A stretch of DNA of 64,000 nucleotides from positions 62,001 through 126,000 of the forward strand of contig NZ_JAFCJZ010000002.1 in the NCBI RefSeq assembly GCF_018130765.1, written 5' to 3'. The position numbers and the translations under genes are program-made. Origin of the DNA: Bradyrhizobium iriomotense. Lineage in GTDB: Bacteria > Pseudomonadota > Alphaproteobacteria > Rhizobiales > Xanthobacteraceae. This document shows positions 16,609 to 24,630 of the stretch, one piece after another. Under the pieces are notes generated by a model. The model was given only the letters and a program-made list of their open reading frames with translations. It made no database searches and was not told the DNA's origin. Position 1 is the stretch's first letter, and every line of letters starts with the position of its first letter.

Positions 16609-17595
16609 GTGCGAATTCCAGTGAAAGCCGTCGGGGCTGCGACGGCCTTGTTGTTGAGCACGCCCGCCTTTGCCGGCTGGGAGCCGACCAAACCCGTCGA
16701 GATCGTGGTGGCGGCGGGTGCAGGCGGCGCCTCCGATCAGATGGCCCGGATGATGCAGGCCGCGATCCAGAAGAACAATCTGATGAAGCAGCCCATGGTG
16801 GTCTCGCTCAAGGGCGGCGCCTCCGGTGCGGAAGCGCTGATGTACATGAAGTCCAGCGAGGGCGACCCGAACAAGGTGCTGATCGCTTATTCGCTGATCT
16901 ACATGCTGCCGCTGTCGGCGAAGATCCCGTTCAACTGGCGCGAACTGACCCCGGTCTCGGTGATTGCGCTCGACCAGTTCGTGCTGTGGGACAACAGCGC
17001 CGGTCCCAAGACGGTGAAGGAATTCATCGAGGCTGCCAAGGCGGCGAACTCGCCGTTCAAGATGGGCGGCACCGGCTCCAAGCGCGAGGATCACGTGCTC
17101 ACCGTGTTCCTGGAGCAGAAGACCGGCGCGAAATTCTCCTATCTGCCCTACAAGTCCGGCGGCGAGGCAGCGACCCAGCTCGTCGGCAACCACACCGAAG
17201 CCAACGTCAACAATCCCAGTGAAAACCTCGAGGTCTGGCGCGCCGGCCAGGTGCGTCCGCTCTGCGTGTTCGACAAGGAGCGTATCTCCTACACCAGCAA
17301 GGTGACGGACACCCAATCCTGGGCCGACATCCCGACCTGCAAGGAGCAGGGCGTCGACGTCCAGTATCTGATGCTGCGGGCGATGTTCCTGCCCGGCAAG
17401 GTCACGGCTGAGCAGCAGGCGTTCTACGTCGAGCTGTTCCACAAGGTGACGCAGACCGCCGAGTACAAGGACTATATGGAGAAGCAGGCGCTGAAGCCGA
17501 TCTTCCTCACCGGCAAGGACATGGTGCAGTTCCTCGAGGAGGACGATGCCGTCAACAAGGCGCTGATGACGGAAGCCGGATTCGTCGCGAAGTAA
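16609..17595 (+). CDS. tctC: Tripartite tricarboxylate transporter substrate-binding protein (TctC)
   Basis: A 328-aa periplasmic receptor beginning at a GTG (16609), with AACCAGGGG upstream. The Sec signal ends at TPAFA, and the mature protein starts GWEPTKPVEIVVAAGAGGASDQ, a variant of the Bug motif. It is the receptor gene of a complete transporter, since tctB and tctA follow on the same strand. It is more divergent than the orphan receptor at 3069: the pocket loop reads VVAAGAGGASD rather than VPFGAGGPAD. The ligand is an unknown carboxylate, plausibly linked to the aminotransferase/crotonase genes just upstream. Confidence 0.9.
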   Translation: MRIPVKAVGAATALLLSTPAFAGWEPTKPVEIVVAAGAGGASDQMARMMQAAIQKNNLMKQPMVVSLKGGASGAEALMYMKSSEGDPNKVLIAYSLIYMLPLSAKIPFNWRELTPVSVIALDQFVLWDNSAGPKTVKEFIEAAKAANSPFKMGGTGSKREDHVLTVFLEQKTGAKFSYLPYKSGGEAATQLVGNHTEANVNNPSENLEVWRAGQVRPLCVFDKERISYTSKVTDTQSWADIPTCKEQGVDVQYLMLRAMFLPGKVTAEQQAFYVELFHKVTQTAEYKDYMEKQALKPIFLTGKDMVQFLEEDDAVNKALMTEAGFVAK

Positions 17596-17617
17596 ATCAT
17601 ATCCGCCACGTCATGCC

Positions 17618-17701
17618 CCGCGAAGGCGGGGCATCCAGTATTGCACAGAGCTCGACGAAGGACGGCTTCTGCACAGCGTACTGGATCATCCGCTTTCGCG
17701 G
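17618..17701. repeat. Palindromic repeat inside the tct operon
   Basis: Two 23-base arms, 17618-17640 and 17679-17701, are inverted copies differing at about five positions; each contains a CCGCGAA...GCGG core and a CATCCAGTA/TACTGGATCATC outer part. The 38-base loop between them contains no gene. The element fills most of the tctC-tctB gap, so it could form a stable hairpin in the operon transcript. This type of repeat is frequent in Bradyrhizobium intergenic DNA. Confidence 0.75.
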
Positions 17702-17732
17702 ATGATGACAGCGCAACCTGACTTGGCAGAGC

Positions 17733-18275
17733 ATGTCCCAAACCGATCTTGAAATCGTCGTCGACGATCCGACCGCGCCTGAAGACGACTCCCCCTCTGT
17801 TGTCAGCTCGGGCACGATCGAGATCGTCGTCTGTGTCCTCCTGCTCGCGCTCGCCGTCACCCTCGGCTACGACAATTGGCGTACCGGCGCGTCCTGGGAC
17901 GCGACCGGGCCCGAACCGGGCTATTTCCCGTTCTATCTCTCCATCATTCTCGGCGGCGGCAGCCTCTATGGCCTGATTGCGGCGCTGCTGGCGCGGCGCG
18001 CGGCATTCGAAAGCTTCGTCACCCGCGCCCAGGCCCGCCGCGTGATGGCGGTGTTCGTGCCGACGCTGCTGTTCTGCCTCGTTATGCAGTTCCTCGGCCT
18101 CTATGTCGCGAGCTTCCTTTTGATCGCGGGCTTCATGCGCCTCGTCGGCAAGATCGCGCTGTGGAAGTCGCTGCTCACCGCTTTCGTGTTCACGGCGATC
18201 ATGTTCGTCACCTTCGACATCGCCTTCGATGTCATCATGCCGAAGGGGCCGCTCGAAGCGGCCTTCGGCCGTTAG
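17733..18275 (+). CDS. tctB: Tripartite tricarboxylate transporter small membrane subunit (TctB)
   Basis: A 180-aa membrane protein with four predicted helices after a 25-residue acidic N-terminus: IEIVVCVLLLALAVTLGY, YFPFYLSIILGGGSLYGL, FVPTLLFCLVMQFLGLY and LLTAFVFTAIMFVTFDIAF. TGPEPGYFPF is the conserved DUF1468/TctB loop. It sits between tctC and tctA, 12 bases before tctA. It is the small, poorly conserved partner of TctA in the sodium- or proton-driven carboxylate importer. Confidence 0.9.
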   Translation: MSQTDLEIVVDDPTAPEDDSPSVVSSGTIEIVVCVLLLALAVTLGYDNWRTGASWDATGPEPGYFPFYLSIILGGGSLYGLIAALLARRAAFESFVTRAQARRVMAVFVPTLLFCLVMQFLGLYVASFLLIAGFMRLVGKIALWKSLLTAFVFTAIMFVTFDIAFDVIMPKGPLEAAFGR

Positions 18276-18287
18276 GGCGGGCGAACG

Positions 18288-19790
18288 ATGGAAGCTCTCG
18301 GTCTCCTGCTTCACGGCTTCGCCGTCCTGCTCACCTGGAAAACGCTCGTCCTGATGATGGTCGGGCTGGTGCTCGGCATCTTCGTCGGCGTGCTGCCGGG
18401 GCTCGGCGGCCCCAATGGCGTCGCCATCCTGCTGCCGCTCACCTTCACGATGGACCCGACCTCGGCCATCGTGATGCTATCCTGCATCTATTGGGGCGCG
18501 CTGTTCGGCGGCGCCATCACCTCGATCCTGTTCAATATCCCGGGCGAAGCCTGGTCGGTCGCAACCACCTTCGACGGCTATCCGATGGCGCAGCAGGGGA
18601 GGGCGGCGGAGGCGCTGACGGCGGCGTTCACCTCCTCCTTCGTCGGCTCGCTGGTCGCGGTGCTGCTGATCACCTTCCTCGCGCCGATGATCTCGTCCTT
18701 TGCGCTGAAATTCGGCCCGCCCGAGTTCTTCGCAGTCTATCTGCTGACCTTCTGCTCCTTCGTCGGCCTTGGGCGCGAAGCCAAGCACAAGACTGTCATC
18801 TCGATGTCGCTGGGGCTGCTGCTCGCCGGCGTCGGCATGGACACGGTGTCGGGCAATCTGCGCATGACCTTCGGCTCGGCCGAGCTGCTCCGCGGCATCA
18901 ACTTCCTGGTCGCCGTCATCGGCCTGTTCGGCATCAGCGAGATCCTGCTGACGATGGAGGAGCGCCTCGCGCTGCGCGGACATGCAGCCAGCATCTCGCT
19001 GCGCGTCGTGCTCGGCGTCTGGAAGGACCTGCCGAAATACTGGGTGACGCTGCTGCGCTCCTCCTTCATCGGCTGCTGGCTCGGCATCACCCCAGGCGGC
19101 GCGATCGCGGCGTCCTTCATGGGCTACAACCTGGCCAAGCGCTTCGCCAAGGATTCCGAAAGCTTCGGCAAGGGCCGCATCGAGGGCGTGTTCGCACCCG
19201 AGACGGCCGCGCATGCCTCCGGCACCTCGGCGCTGCTGCCGATGCTCGCGCTCGGCATTCCCGGCTCGGGCACCGCGGCGATCCTGCTCGGCGGCCTCAT
19301 GGTGTGGGGGCTCAATCCGGGTCCGTTGCTGTTCGTCGAGCACAAGGACTTCGTCTGGGGCCTGATCGCCTCGATGTATCTCGGCAATGTCGTCGGCCTC
19401 GTGCTGGTGCTGACGACCGTGCCGGTCTTCGCCTCGATCCTGCGCGTGCCGTTCGCCGCGGTGGCGCCGATGATCGTGGTGTCCTGCGCGATCGGTGCCT
19501 ATGCGATCCAGAACGCGATGTTCGACATCTGGCTGATGCTCGGCTTCGGCGTCGTCGGCTACGTCTTCAAGAAGATCGGCATTCCGCTTGCGCCCTTCAC
19601 CCTGGCGCTCGTGCTTGGCAACCGCGCCGAGGATGCCTTCCGCCTGTCGATGATCGGCTCCGGCGGAAACCTTGGAGTGTTCTGGTCGAACGGGCTGGTC
19701 GGCTCGATCACGACGCTGGCGATCGTGCTGCTGTTCTGGCCGGTGATCGACGGCTTGCTGGGCCGTGTCGGATGGACACGGCGAATATAA
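18288..19790 (+). CDS. tctA: Tripartite tricarboxylate transporter large permease (TctA)
   Basis: A 500-aa polytopic membrane protein with the TctA signatures VLPGLGGPNGVAILLPLTF in the N-terminal half and the mirrored LALGIPGSGTAAILLGGLMVWGL in the second half. SILFNIPGEAWSVATTFDG is also family-typical. It is the transport channel of the TctCBA system encoded from 16609. The last 22 codons before RI-stop reappear as an eroded copy at 20845-20910 between two porin genes, evidence that the end of this gene was once duplicated. Confidence 0.94.
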   Translation: MEALGLLLHGFAVLLTWKTLVLMMVGLVLGIFVGVLPGLGGPNGVAILLPLTFTMDPTSAIVMLSCIYWGALFGGAITSILFNIPGEAWSVATTFDGYPMAQQGRAAEALTAAFTSSFVGSLVAVLLITFLAPMISSFALKFGPPEFFAVYLLTFCSFVGLGREAKHKTVISMSLGLLLAGVGMDTVSGNLRMTFGSAELLRGINFLVAVIGLFGISEILLTMEERLALRGHAASISLRVVLGVWKDLPKYWVTLLRSSFIGCWLGITPGGAIAASFMGYNLAKRFAKDSESFGKGRIEGVFAPETAAHASGTSALLPMLALGIPGSGTAAILLGGLMVWGLNPGPLLFVEHKDFVWGLIASMYLGNVVGLVLVLTTVPVFASILRVPFAAVAPMIVVSCAIGAYAIQNAMFDIWLMLGFGVVGYVFKKIGIPLAPFTLALVLGNRAEDAFRLSMIGSGGNLGVFWSNGLVGSITTLAIVLLFWPVIDGLLGRVGWTRRI

Positions 19791-19941
19791 AACCCTTAGA
19801 ACGTCAATGCCTTAACGGATTATGTCGCTCCAGGCCGGGTCTGTGGTCCGGGCTAGTGTTTCATGATGTTGCTGACTCGCAACAGCTTTTCGGCCCTCCG
19901 AGGCGTATTTGAGTCAGTATCTTAGACGGAGGGGAATTTCT

Positions 19942-20766
19942 ATGAAGCGGATAGTGCTGGGAATAGCCGCGGCAATCTCGTTGCTCGCCACGAACGCGAT
20001 GGGCGCTGATCTTGCGGCGCGCCCCTACGTCAAGGCTCCGCCGATGGTCGCCGCCGTCTACAATTGGACGGGCTTCTATGTCGGTGGCAACATCGGCTAC
20101 AGCTGGGGACGCTCGCGAGACGACTCCACCTTGACGACGCCGGCGGGTGTGGCGCTGTTTGCCAGCAGCGATCGCGCCAACATGGACGGCGTCATCGGCG
20201 GCGGTCAGATTGGCTACAATTGGCAGACGCAGAATTGGGTCTGGGGTCTCGAGGCGGACATCCAGGGCAGTGATCAGAAGGGCAGCCGCGCCTTCACCTG
20301 TCCGACCGGTGTTTGTACGCCTCCGTTCGGTGTGCTCTTCGTGGCCCCCGGTCCCGCCGTGCCGGTCACGCTTGACCAGAAGCTGAGCTGGTTCGGGACG
20401 GTGCGCGGTCGCGTCGGCATCCTGGCGACTCCGACCGTGCTGTTCTATGGAACGGGCGGTCTGGCCTATGGTGAGGTGAAGACCACGGAGACCATCGGTG
20501 CGGCTGCGGCCGTGTTCTCCAACTCCGACGTCCGGGTGGGCTACACGGTCGGCGCCGGCGTCGAGGGCGTGATCAGCGGCAACTGGACTGCCAAGCTCGA
20601 ATATCTTTGGATGGATCTTGGCCGCACCCGCGGTTCGTTCACGACCGCGATCGGAGCTCTCGGTGGCGGCGTGCTAACGAGCAACTACAGCTCGCGCATC
20701 ACCGACAATATCCTTCGGGTCGGTGTGAACTACAAATTCGGCGGCCCGGTGGTCGCGAAGTACTGA
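19942..20766 (+). CDS. Outer-membrane beta-barrel protein, Omp31/RopB-like (paralogue 1)
   Basis: A 274-aa porin-like protein. From ATG 19942 (preceded by GGAGGGG) it has a signal peptide MKRIVLGIAAAISLLATNAMGA, then DLAARPYVKAPP and YNWTGFYVGGNIGYSWG, the hallmark of rhizobial Omp25/Omp31-type 8-stranded barrels. Later strands include QKLSWFGTVRGRVGILATPTV and AKLEYLWMDLG, and the chain ends KFGGPVVAKY with the terminal aromatic recognised by the BAM machinery. It is the first of three tandem paralogues. A strong terminator follows at 20793, so it is a single-gene transcript. Confidence 0.93.
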   Translation: MKRIVLGIAAAISLLATNAMGADLAARPYVKAPPMVAAVYNWTGFYVGGNIGYSWGRSRDDSTLTTPAGVALFASSDRANMDGVIGGGQIGYNWQTQNWVWGLEADIQGSDQKGSRAFTCPTGVCTPPFGVLFVAPGPAVPVTLDQKLSWFGTVRGRVGILATPTVLFYGTGGLAYGEVKTTETIGAAAAVFSNSDVRVGYTVGAGVEGVISGNWTAKLEYLWMDLGRTRGSFTTAIGALGGGVLTSNYSSRITDNILRVGVNYKFGGPVVAKY

Positions 20767-20792
20767 GATCGACAAGGACGTCGACAAGCTGC

Positions 20793-20817
20793 AAAGCCCG
20801 GCCCCGAGCCGGGCTTT
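20793..20817 (+). terminator. Intrinsic terminator after porin 1
   Basis: AAAGCCCGGC and GCCGGGCTTT are near-perfect arms around a short CCCGA loop, the classic hairpin plus T-rich end, 26 bases after the porin stop. The same stem recurs after porins 2 and 3. Confidence 0.88.
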
Positions 20818-20844
20818 GTCATTTCCTGCCCGATTTGGCACGGG

Positions 20845-20910
20845 GCGATTCTGCTGCTGTTTTGCCCCGCGATCGCCGGTTTGCTAGGCCGCGTCGGATG
20901 GACGCAGCGT
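20845..20910 (+). pseudogene. Remnant of a duplicated tctA 3' end
   Basis: Read in frame, these 22 codons give AILLLFCPAIAGLLGRVGWT followed by QR, matching the tctA end at 19719-19784 (AIVLLFWPVIDGLLGRVGWT, RR). By hand alignment 53 of 66 bases agree and there is no gap. No start or upstream coding region remains. The upstream regions of porins 1 and 2 also look related (GTTTC...TGATGTTGC, GGCGTAT, CGGAGGGGA). This points to duplication of a unit running from the tctA end through a porin gene. Confidence 0.8.
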
Positions 20911-21110
20911 CCCAGGGCGACATCGCCGGACGACATCGCCCGCGCTTCGCCGAATAATATCGTTTGAAATCAATTTCTTATATCCAGGGTGGTGTACCAG
21001 TCGGGACACTACCCAGGGCTCGATTGTTTCTGAATGTTGCAGCCGCGGCACAGCCCTTGGGGGGACGCTGGCGTATATCTTGATCACAAATTTGTGCGGA
21101 GGGGATTGCC

Positions 21111-21980
21111 ATGAAGCGGATTGTGATTGGAATGGCGGCGGCGATGTCGCTGTTCGCGACGGGTGCAATGGCTGCCGATCTCGCGGCAAAGCCCTATGTC
21201 AAGGCGCCGGTGATGGTCGATCCGGTCTGGAGCTGGACCGGTTTCTACGTCGGCGCTAATGGCGGCTACAGCTGGGGCCGTTCGCGCACCGACGTCACCT
21301 ACAACAACACGGCTACCGGTGCGGTGATCGCGCCTCCGGCCGGCTCCATCACCAGCGCTTCGTTCGACATGAACGGCGGCGTCGCCGGCGGTCAGGCTGG
21401 TTACAACTGGCAGAGCGCCAATTGGGTGTTCGGCATCGAGGGTGACCTGCAGTGGTCCGGTGAAAAGGGCCGCGCGGTCTTCAACTGCGGCGGCGTCGCG
21501 CCTGCCGGCGGTGCCTGTCTTCCCGGGTTGACCTTCCTTCCGCCTGGCGCTCTGGTTGGCACCACGCTGACGATCGACCAGAAGCTCGAGTGGTTCGGCA
21601 CGGTCCGCGGCCGCGTCGGCATCCTGGCGACCCCGAAGGTGCTGTTCTACGGCACCGGCGGTCTGGCCTTCGGCGAAATCAAGACCACGGGCACCATGAC
21701 CGGCTTTACGCCTGCCGGTGTCGCTATCGCCTCGACCGGCTCGAGCTCGGATACGCGCGTCGGCTGGACCGTCGGCGCGGGTGTCGAAGGCAAGATCACC
21801 CAGAACTGGAGTGCGAAGCTCGAATATCTCTACATGGATCTCGGCCGCTTCTCCGCCGGTCCGTTCTCGCTCGCGCCGGCTTCTGCGATCGCGGCCAATA
21901 CCTCGTCGCGCTTCACGGACAACATCCTGCGCGCCGGCATCAACTATCAGTTCGGCGGCCCGGTGGTCGCTAAGTACTGA
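21111..21980 (+). CDS. Outer-membrane beta-barrel protein, Omp31/RopB-like (paralogue 2)
   Basis: A 289-aa paralogue of porin 1 with the same plan: signal peptide MKRIVIGMAAAMSLFATGAMAA, linker DLAAKPYVKAPVM, first strand WSWTGFYVGANGGYSWG, conserved DQKLEWFGTVRGRVGILATPK, strand AKLEYLYMDLG and terminus QFGGPVVAKY. The start is the ATG after GGAGGGG. Two cysteines in an extracellular-type loop (FNCGG and GACLPG) could pair. It has its own terminator at 22007. Such porins are abundant structural proteins of the rhizobial outer membrane. Confidence 0.93.
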   Translation: MKRIVIGMAAAMSLFATGAMAADLAAKPYVKAPVMVDPVWSWTGFYVGANGGYSWGRSRTDVTYNNTATGAVIAPPAGSITSASFDMNGGVAGGQAGYNWQSANWVFGIEGDLQWSGEKGRAVFNCGGVAPAGGACLPGLTFLPPGALVGTTLTIDQKLEWFGTVRGRVGILATPKVLFYGTGGLAFGEIKTTGTMTGFTPAGVAIASTGSSSDTRVGWTVGAGVEGKITQNWSAKLEYLYMDLGRFSAGPFSLAPASAIAANTSSRFTDNILRAGINYQFGGPVVAKY

Positions 21981-22006
21981 AATCAACCAAGGCGTCAACA
22001 AGAAGC

Positions 22007-22031
22007 AAAGCCCGGCCTCGCGCCGGGCTTT
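22007..22031 (+). terminator. Intrinsic terminator after porin 2
   Basis: AAAGCCCGGC, loop CTCGC, GCCGGGCTTT: a perfect 10-base stem 26 bases after the stop, followed by TGTCGTTT. It is nearly identical to the terminator of porin 1, consistent with duplication of the whole unit. Confidence 0.9.
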
Positions 22032-22217
22032 GTCGTTTCTGCGCGCTCGAAATCGCCGAGATCGCTCGCACGCCCTCGGCTGACTTGCGTCCTTCGAACG
22101 AGTGACCTTCGAACGCAGGACGCGGAGCGATACGCTCTTCCCTAGTGTCGCGGCACTGAATCGCCCGCGCATCTTCGAGCAGGCGAACAGGCAACGCCAT
22201 GTCTCGAGGGAAGAGTG

Positions 22218-23105
22218 ATGACAACTTTGCTGGCTGCGGCGGCGACCGCCATGCTGCTCGCGCCGCCTGCCTTCGCCGCTGATCTGGCGGTGCCGCAGAT
22301 TTACGCCAAGGCGCCGCCGGTGGCGGTCGATCCCGGCTACAATTGGAGCGGCTTCTATGCCGGCATCAATGTCGGCTACGGATGGGGCCGTTCAGCCACG
22401 ACAGCGGACTTCATCGACAGCCGAGCCGGCGCGCTGCTCAGCTCCAGCGCCGGCACGTTCGATCGCAACGGCCTCACCGGCGGCGGACAGATCGGCTACA
22501 ACTGGCAGCGCGAGATGGTTGTCGTCGGCTTTGAGGCCGATTTCCAGGGCAGCGGCCAGAGGGGCAGTTTCGCCGCGCTGTGCGCCGGCGCGCCTGCAGG
22601 CTTGCAGGATGGCGTCTGCACGCCGGGCCATCGTGGCGACAACACGTTCGATCCGGCACTGCCGGTTGCCTTCGATCTCACCCAGAAGCTCGACTGGTTC
22701 GGCACCGTCCGCGGCCGGCTCGGCGTTGCCGTGACGCCGCGCGTGCTGCTCTACGGCACCGGCGGTCTCGCTTATGGCCGCATCTCCACATCGGGCAGCG
22801 TGAGCGCGATCAATGTCGGCGGCTTCCCCGGCGCCGACGGCGGCACGTTCACGCCGGTCGCCGCGAGCTTTGGCAGCAGCACGACCAAGGTCGGCTGGAC
22901 CGCGGGTGCCGGCGTCGAAGGCGCCTTCGCCGACAATTGGAGCGCCAGGCTTGAGTATCTCTATGTCGATCTCGGTACGGTGTCGGGTTCGCTCGTGACC
23001 CCTGTCATCGCACTCAGCGGCGCACCGCTGGTCGTCGGCTATCGCGCGCATGTCAGCGACAACATCCTGCGCTTCGGGTTGAACTATTGCTTCAGCGGCA
23101 CCTGA
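22218..23105 (+). CDS. Outer-membrane beta-barrel protein, Omp31-like (divergent paralogue 3)
   Basis: A 295-aa third paralogue, less like the other two. The signal peptide is MTTLLAAAATAMLLAPPAFAA, and the barrel motifs YNWSGFYAGINVGYGWG, QKLDWFGTVRGRLGVAVTP and ARLEYLYVDLG are kept. It ends LNYCFSGT rather than FGGPVVAKY, so the C-terminal aromatic typical of BAM substrates is absent and a cysteine replaces a basic residue. The ATG at 22218 sits 4 bases after GAGGGAAGA; a GTG directly before it (22215) is an alternative. Its own terminator follows at 23135. Confidence 0.9.
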   Translation: MTTLLAAAATAMLLAPPAFAADLAVPQIYAKAPPVAVDPGYNWSGFYAGINVGYGWGRSATTADFIDSRAGALLSSSAGTFDRNGLTGGGQIGYNWQREMVVVGFEADFQGSGQRGSFAALCAGAPAGLQDGVCTPGHRGDNTFDPALPVAFDLTQKLDWFGTVRGRLGVAVTPRVLLYGTGGLAYGRISTSGSVSAINVGGFPGADGGTFTPVAASFGSSTTKVGWTAGAGVEGAFADNWSARLEYLYVDLGTVSGSLVTPVIALSGAPLVVGYRAHVSDNILRFGLNYCFSGT

Positions 23106-23134
23106 GCGAGATCTTTGCAGGCCTCCTGCAAGTC

Positions 23135-23162
23135 GAAAGCCCGGCGGTCGCGCCGGGCTTTC
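23135..23162 (+). terminator. Intrinsic terminator after porin 3
   Basis: GAAAGCCCGGC and GCCGGGCTTTC form a perfect 11-base stem with a GGTCGC loop, 29 bases after the porin-3 stop, with further T residues downstream. Confidence 0.9.
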
Positions 23163-23285
23163 GCGCTTTTGTGATGAGAACAGTCAGACCCCATGACGCT
23201 TTCTCTCACTTGTCAGTGACGCTAATCGGGATCACAATACAAGCCTAGATAGAAATTTGTTGATCTTATTTTTTTGGAGAATGTC

Positions 23286-24137
23286 ATGGCTATTGAACGC
23301 TATCGCGCTCGCAGAGGCGCCGAGATTTCACACGCGGTCGCGGCCGCACCCGCCGGAGGCTACACGATCGAGGTTCATTTCCTGGGCGGACTGACGGACA
23401 AGCAAAAGGCCGCTTTCAAGCTCGCCGCAAACAGGTGGACACACGCGATCATCGGGGATTTGCCTGACGTCACGGTCGGCGGCGAAAGGATCAACAACCT
23501 CCGTATCACGGCGCAGGGCACCGACATCGACGGGCCCGGCAATGTTCTCGGCCAGGCGGGGCCGGACCGCCTGCGCCCGAAGAATGCCGGGGCCGCCGCG
23601 TTCCTGCCGGCGACAGGCGACATGCAATTCGACACGGCCGATCTTGCCGCCATGGAAGCCGACGGTACCCTGAACGACGTCATCACGCACGAGATGGGGC
23701 ACGTGATCGGCATCGGAACGATCTGGACGAACAAGAAATTGCTGAAAGGCGCACATACCCACAATCCGACGTTCAATGGCGCCAACGCCATGCACGAATA
23801 CGCCAAGCTCCGCGGCTCCGCGACGCCACTGCCCGTCCCCGTCGAAAACACGGGCGGTGAAGGGACCGTGGACTCGCATTGGCGCGACACTGTGTTCGGC
23901 GCGGAGATGATGACCGGCTTCGTCAATGAAGGCGGCAATCCGATGAGCCGGATGACGATCGCGAGTCTGCAGGATCTCGGCTATCAGGTGAACATGGACG
24001 CTGCCCAGTCTTATCACCTGCCCAATCACCTCCATATGGCCGAAGCAGGAATCGTTGCGGCGCATGCCGACAACACGAGAGGCATCGTGCTCCGGCGGAT
24101 TCCGATCACGTTGCCCGAGGACAGCCTCGGCTCTTGA
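23286..24137 (+). CDS. Leishmanolysin-like (M8) zinc metallopeptidase, no signal peptide
   Basis: A 283-aa putative metallopeptidase. The zinc motif HEMGH (H135, E136, H139) is followed by a GIGTIW segment; the third ligand is probably H198 in VDSHWRD, directly before FGAEMMTGF, the Met-turn of the M8/leishmanolysin family. The opening MAIERYRARRGAEISHAVAAAP is not a Sec signal, so the enzyme is either cytoplasmic or exported by a signal-less route. ATG 23286 is used with GGAG upstream; a TTG at 23274 is the only earlier in-frame start. An AT-rich stretch precedes it. No inhibitor or transporter gene is adjacent. An imperfect GCAAGGC/GCCTTGC hairpin at 24167-24188 may end the transcript. Confidence 0.82.
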   Translation: MAIERYRARRGAEISHAVAAAPAGGYTIEVHFLGGLTDKQKAAFKLAANRWTHAIIGDLPDVTVGGERINNLRITAQGTDIDGPGNVLGQAGPDRLRPKNAGAAAFLPATGDMQFDTADLAAMEADGTLNDVITHEMGHVIGIGTIWTNKKLLKGAHTHNPTFNGANAMHEYAKLRGSATPLPVPVENTGGEGTVDSHWRDTVFGAEMMTGFVNEGGNPMSRMTIASLQDLGYQVNMDAAQSYHLPNHLHMAEAGIVAAHADNTRGIVLRRIPITLPEDSLGS

Positions 24138-24209
24138 GCCAAGACCCTTGAGCCAAGGCTCACAAGGCAAGGCACTGCCAGGCCTTGCGCAATTCAGGGA
24201 TACCGGATC

Positions 24210-24491
24210 ATGGAGGGCATGAAGCGACCGGAAGCGATCGTGCTGCCGGATTCGTCATTGATCCCGTCGGACTGCCTGATCTCGCCGCCACCCAACCAGT
24301 TCACCCACGAGGTGGCGAGATCGCAGCCGTTCTACACCTCGCGCGGTCTGCCGAGCGGGCCACCGGCCGGACAATTCGAAGCGGGCGCCAAGGTCGTTCT
24401 GCTCTACCATGACGGCGGAGAGCTGTGCCGGGTCGTCGATGCGGGCGGTCACTATGTCGACACGCGGTTCGACGGTTTGCGCAAGATCTAA
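24210..24491 (+). CDS. Small hypothetical protein
   Basis: A 93-aa frame with codon use like its neighbours. The C-terminal half alternates hydrophobic residues (GAKVVLLYHDGGELCRVVDAGGHYVDT), suggesting a small beta-rich, SH3-like domain; the N-terminal half is proline- and serine-rich. No signal peptide or membrane segment is seen. AGGGA lies about 10 bases before the ATG; an alternative ATG is at 24219. It could belong with the peptidase gene 72 bases upstream. I do not recognise the family. Confidence 0.55.
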   Translation: MEGMKRPEAIVLPDSSLIPSDCLISPPPNQFTHEVARSQPFYTSRGLPSGPPAGQFEAGAKVVLLYHDGGELCRVVDAGGHYVDTRFDGLRKI

Positions 24492-24492
24492 A

Positions 24493-24613
24493 GCATGATC
24501 CGGAAAAGTGCGAAGCGGTTTTCCGAAAAGATCATGCGTAAACAACGACCTAAAGCGCGATGACGATTCATCCAAATCTCATCGCGCTTTAGAGCATGAT
24601 CCGGAAAGGTGCG
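24493..24613. repeat. Cluster of palindromic repeats (GCATGATCCGGAAA type)
   Basis: Three elements lie head to tail. GCATGATCCGGAAAA with its inverted mate TTTTCCGAAAAGATCATGC spans 24493-24538. TAAAGCGCGATGA/TCATCGCGCTTTA (24551-24563 and 24579-24591) is a perfect 13-base stem. A further GCATGATCCGGAAA copy starts at 24594. These are typical rhizobial intergenic palindromes and lie between two convergent genes, where the perfect stem could stop transcription from both sides. Confidence 0.82.
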
Positions 24614-24630
24614 AGAGCGCTGCCGCTCTG

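Larger units (their letters stand above)
20767..21110. other. Intergenic region between porins 1 and 2
   Basis: This 344-base gap holds the porin-1 terminator, the 66-base tctA remnant and then about 190 bases of probable promoter and leader for porin 2, ending in the ribosome site GGAGGGG. A relatively AT-rich patch (AATATCGTTTGAAATCAATTTC) around 20955-20980 is a plausible promoter area. No other gene was seen. Confidence 0.6.

Noticed and set aside
17876..19912. 678-codon frame overlapping tctB and tctA in another frame
   Set aside because: Arginine-rich translation without domains, while the overlapped frames give clear TctB and TctA.
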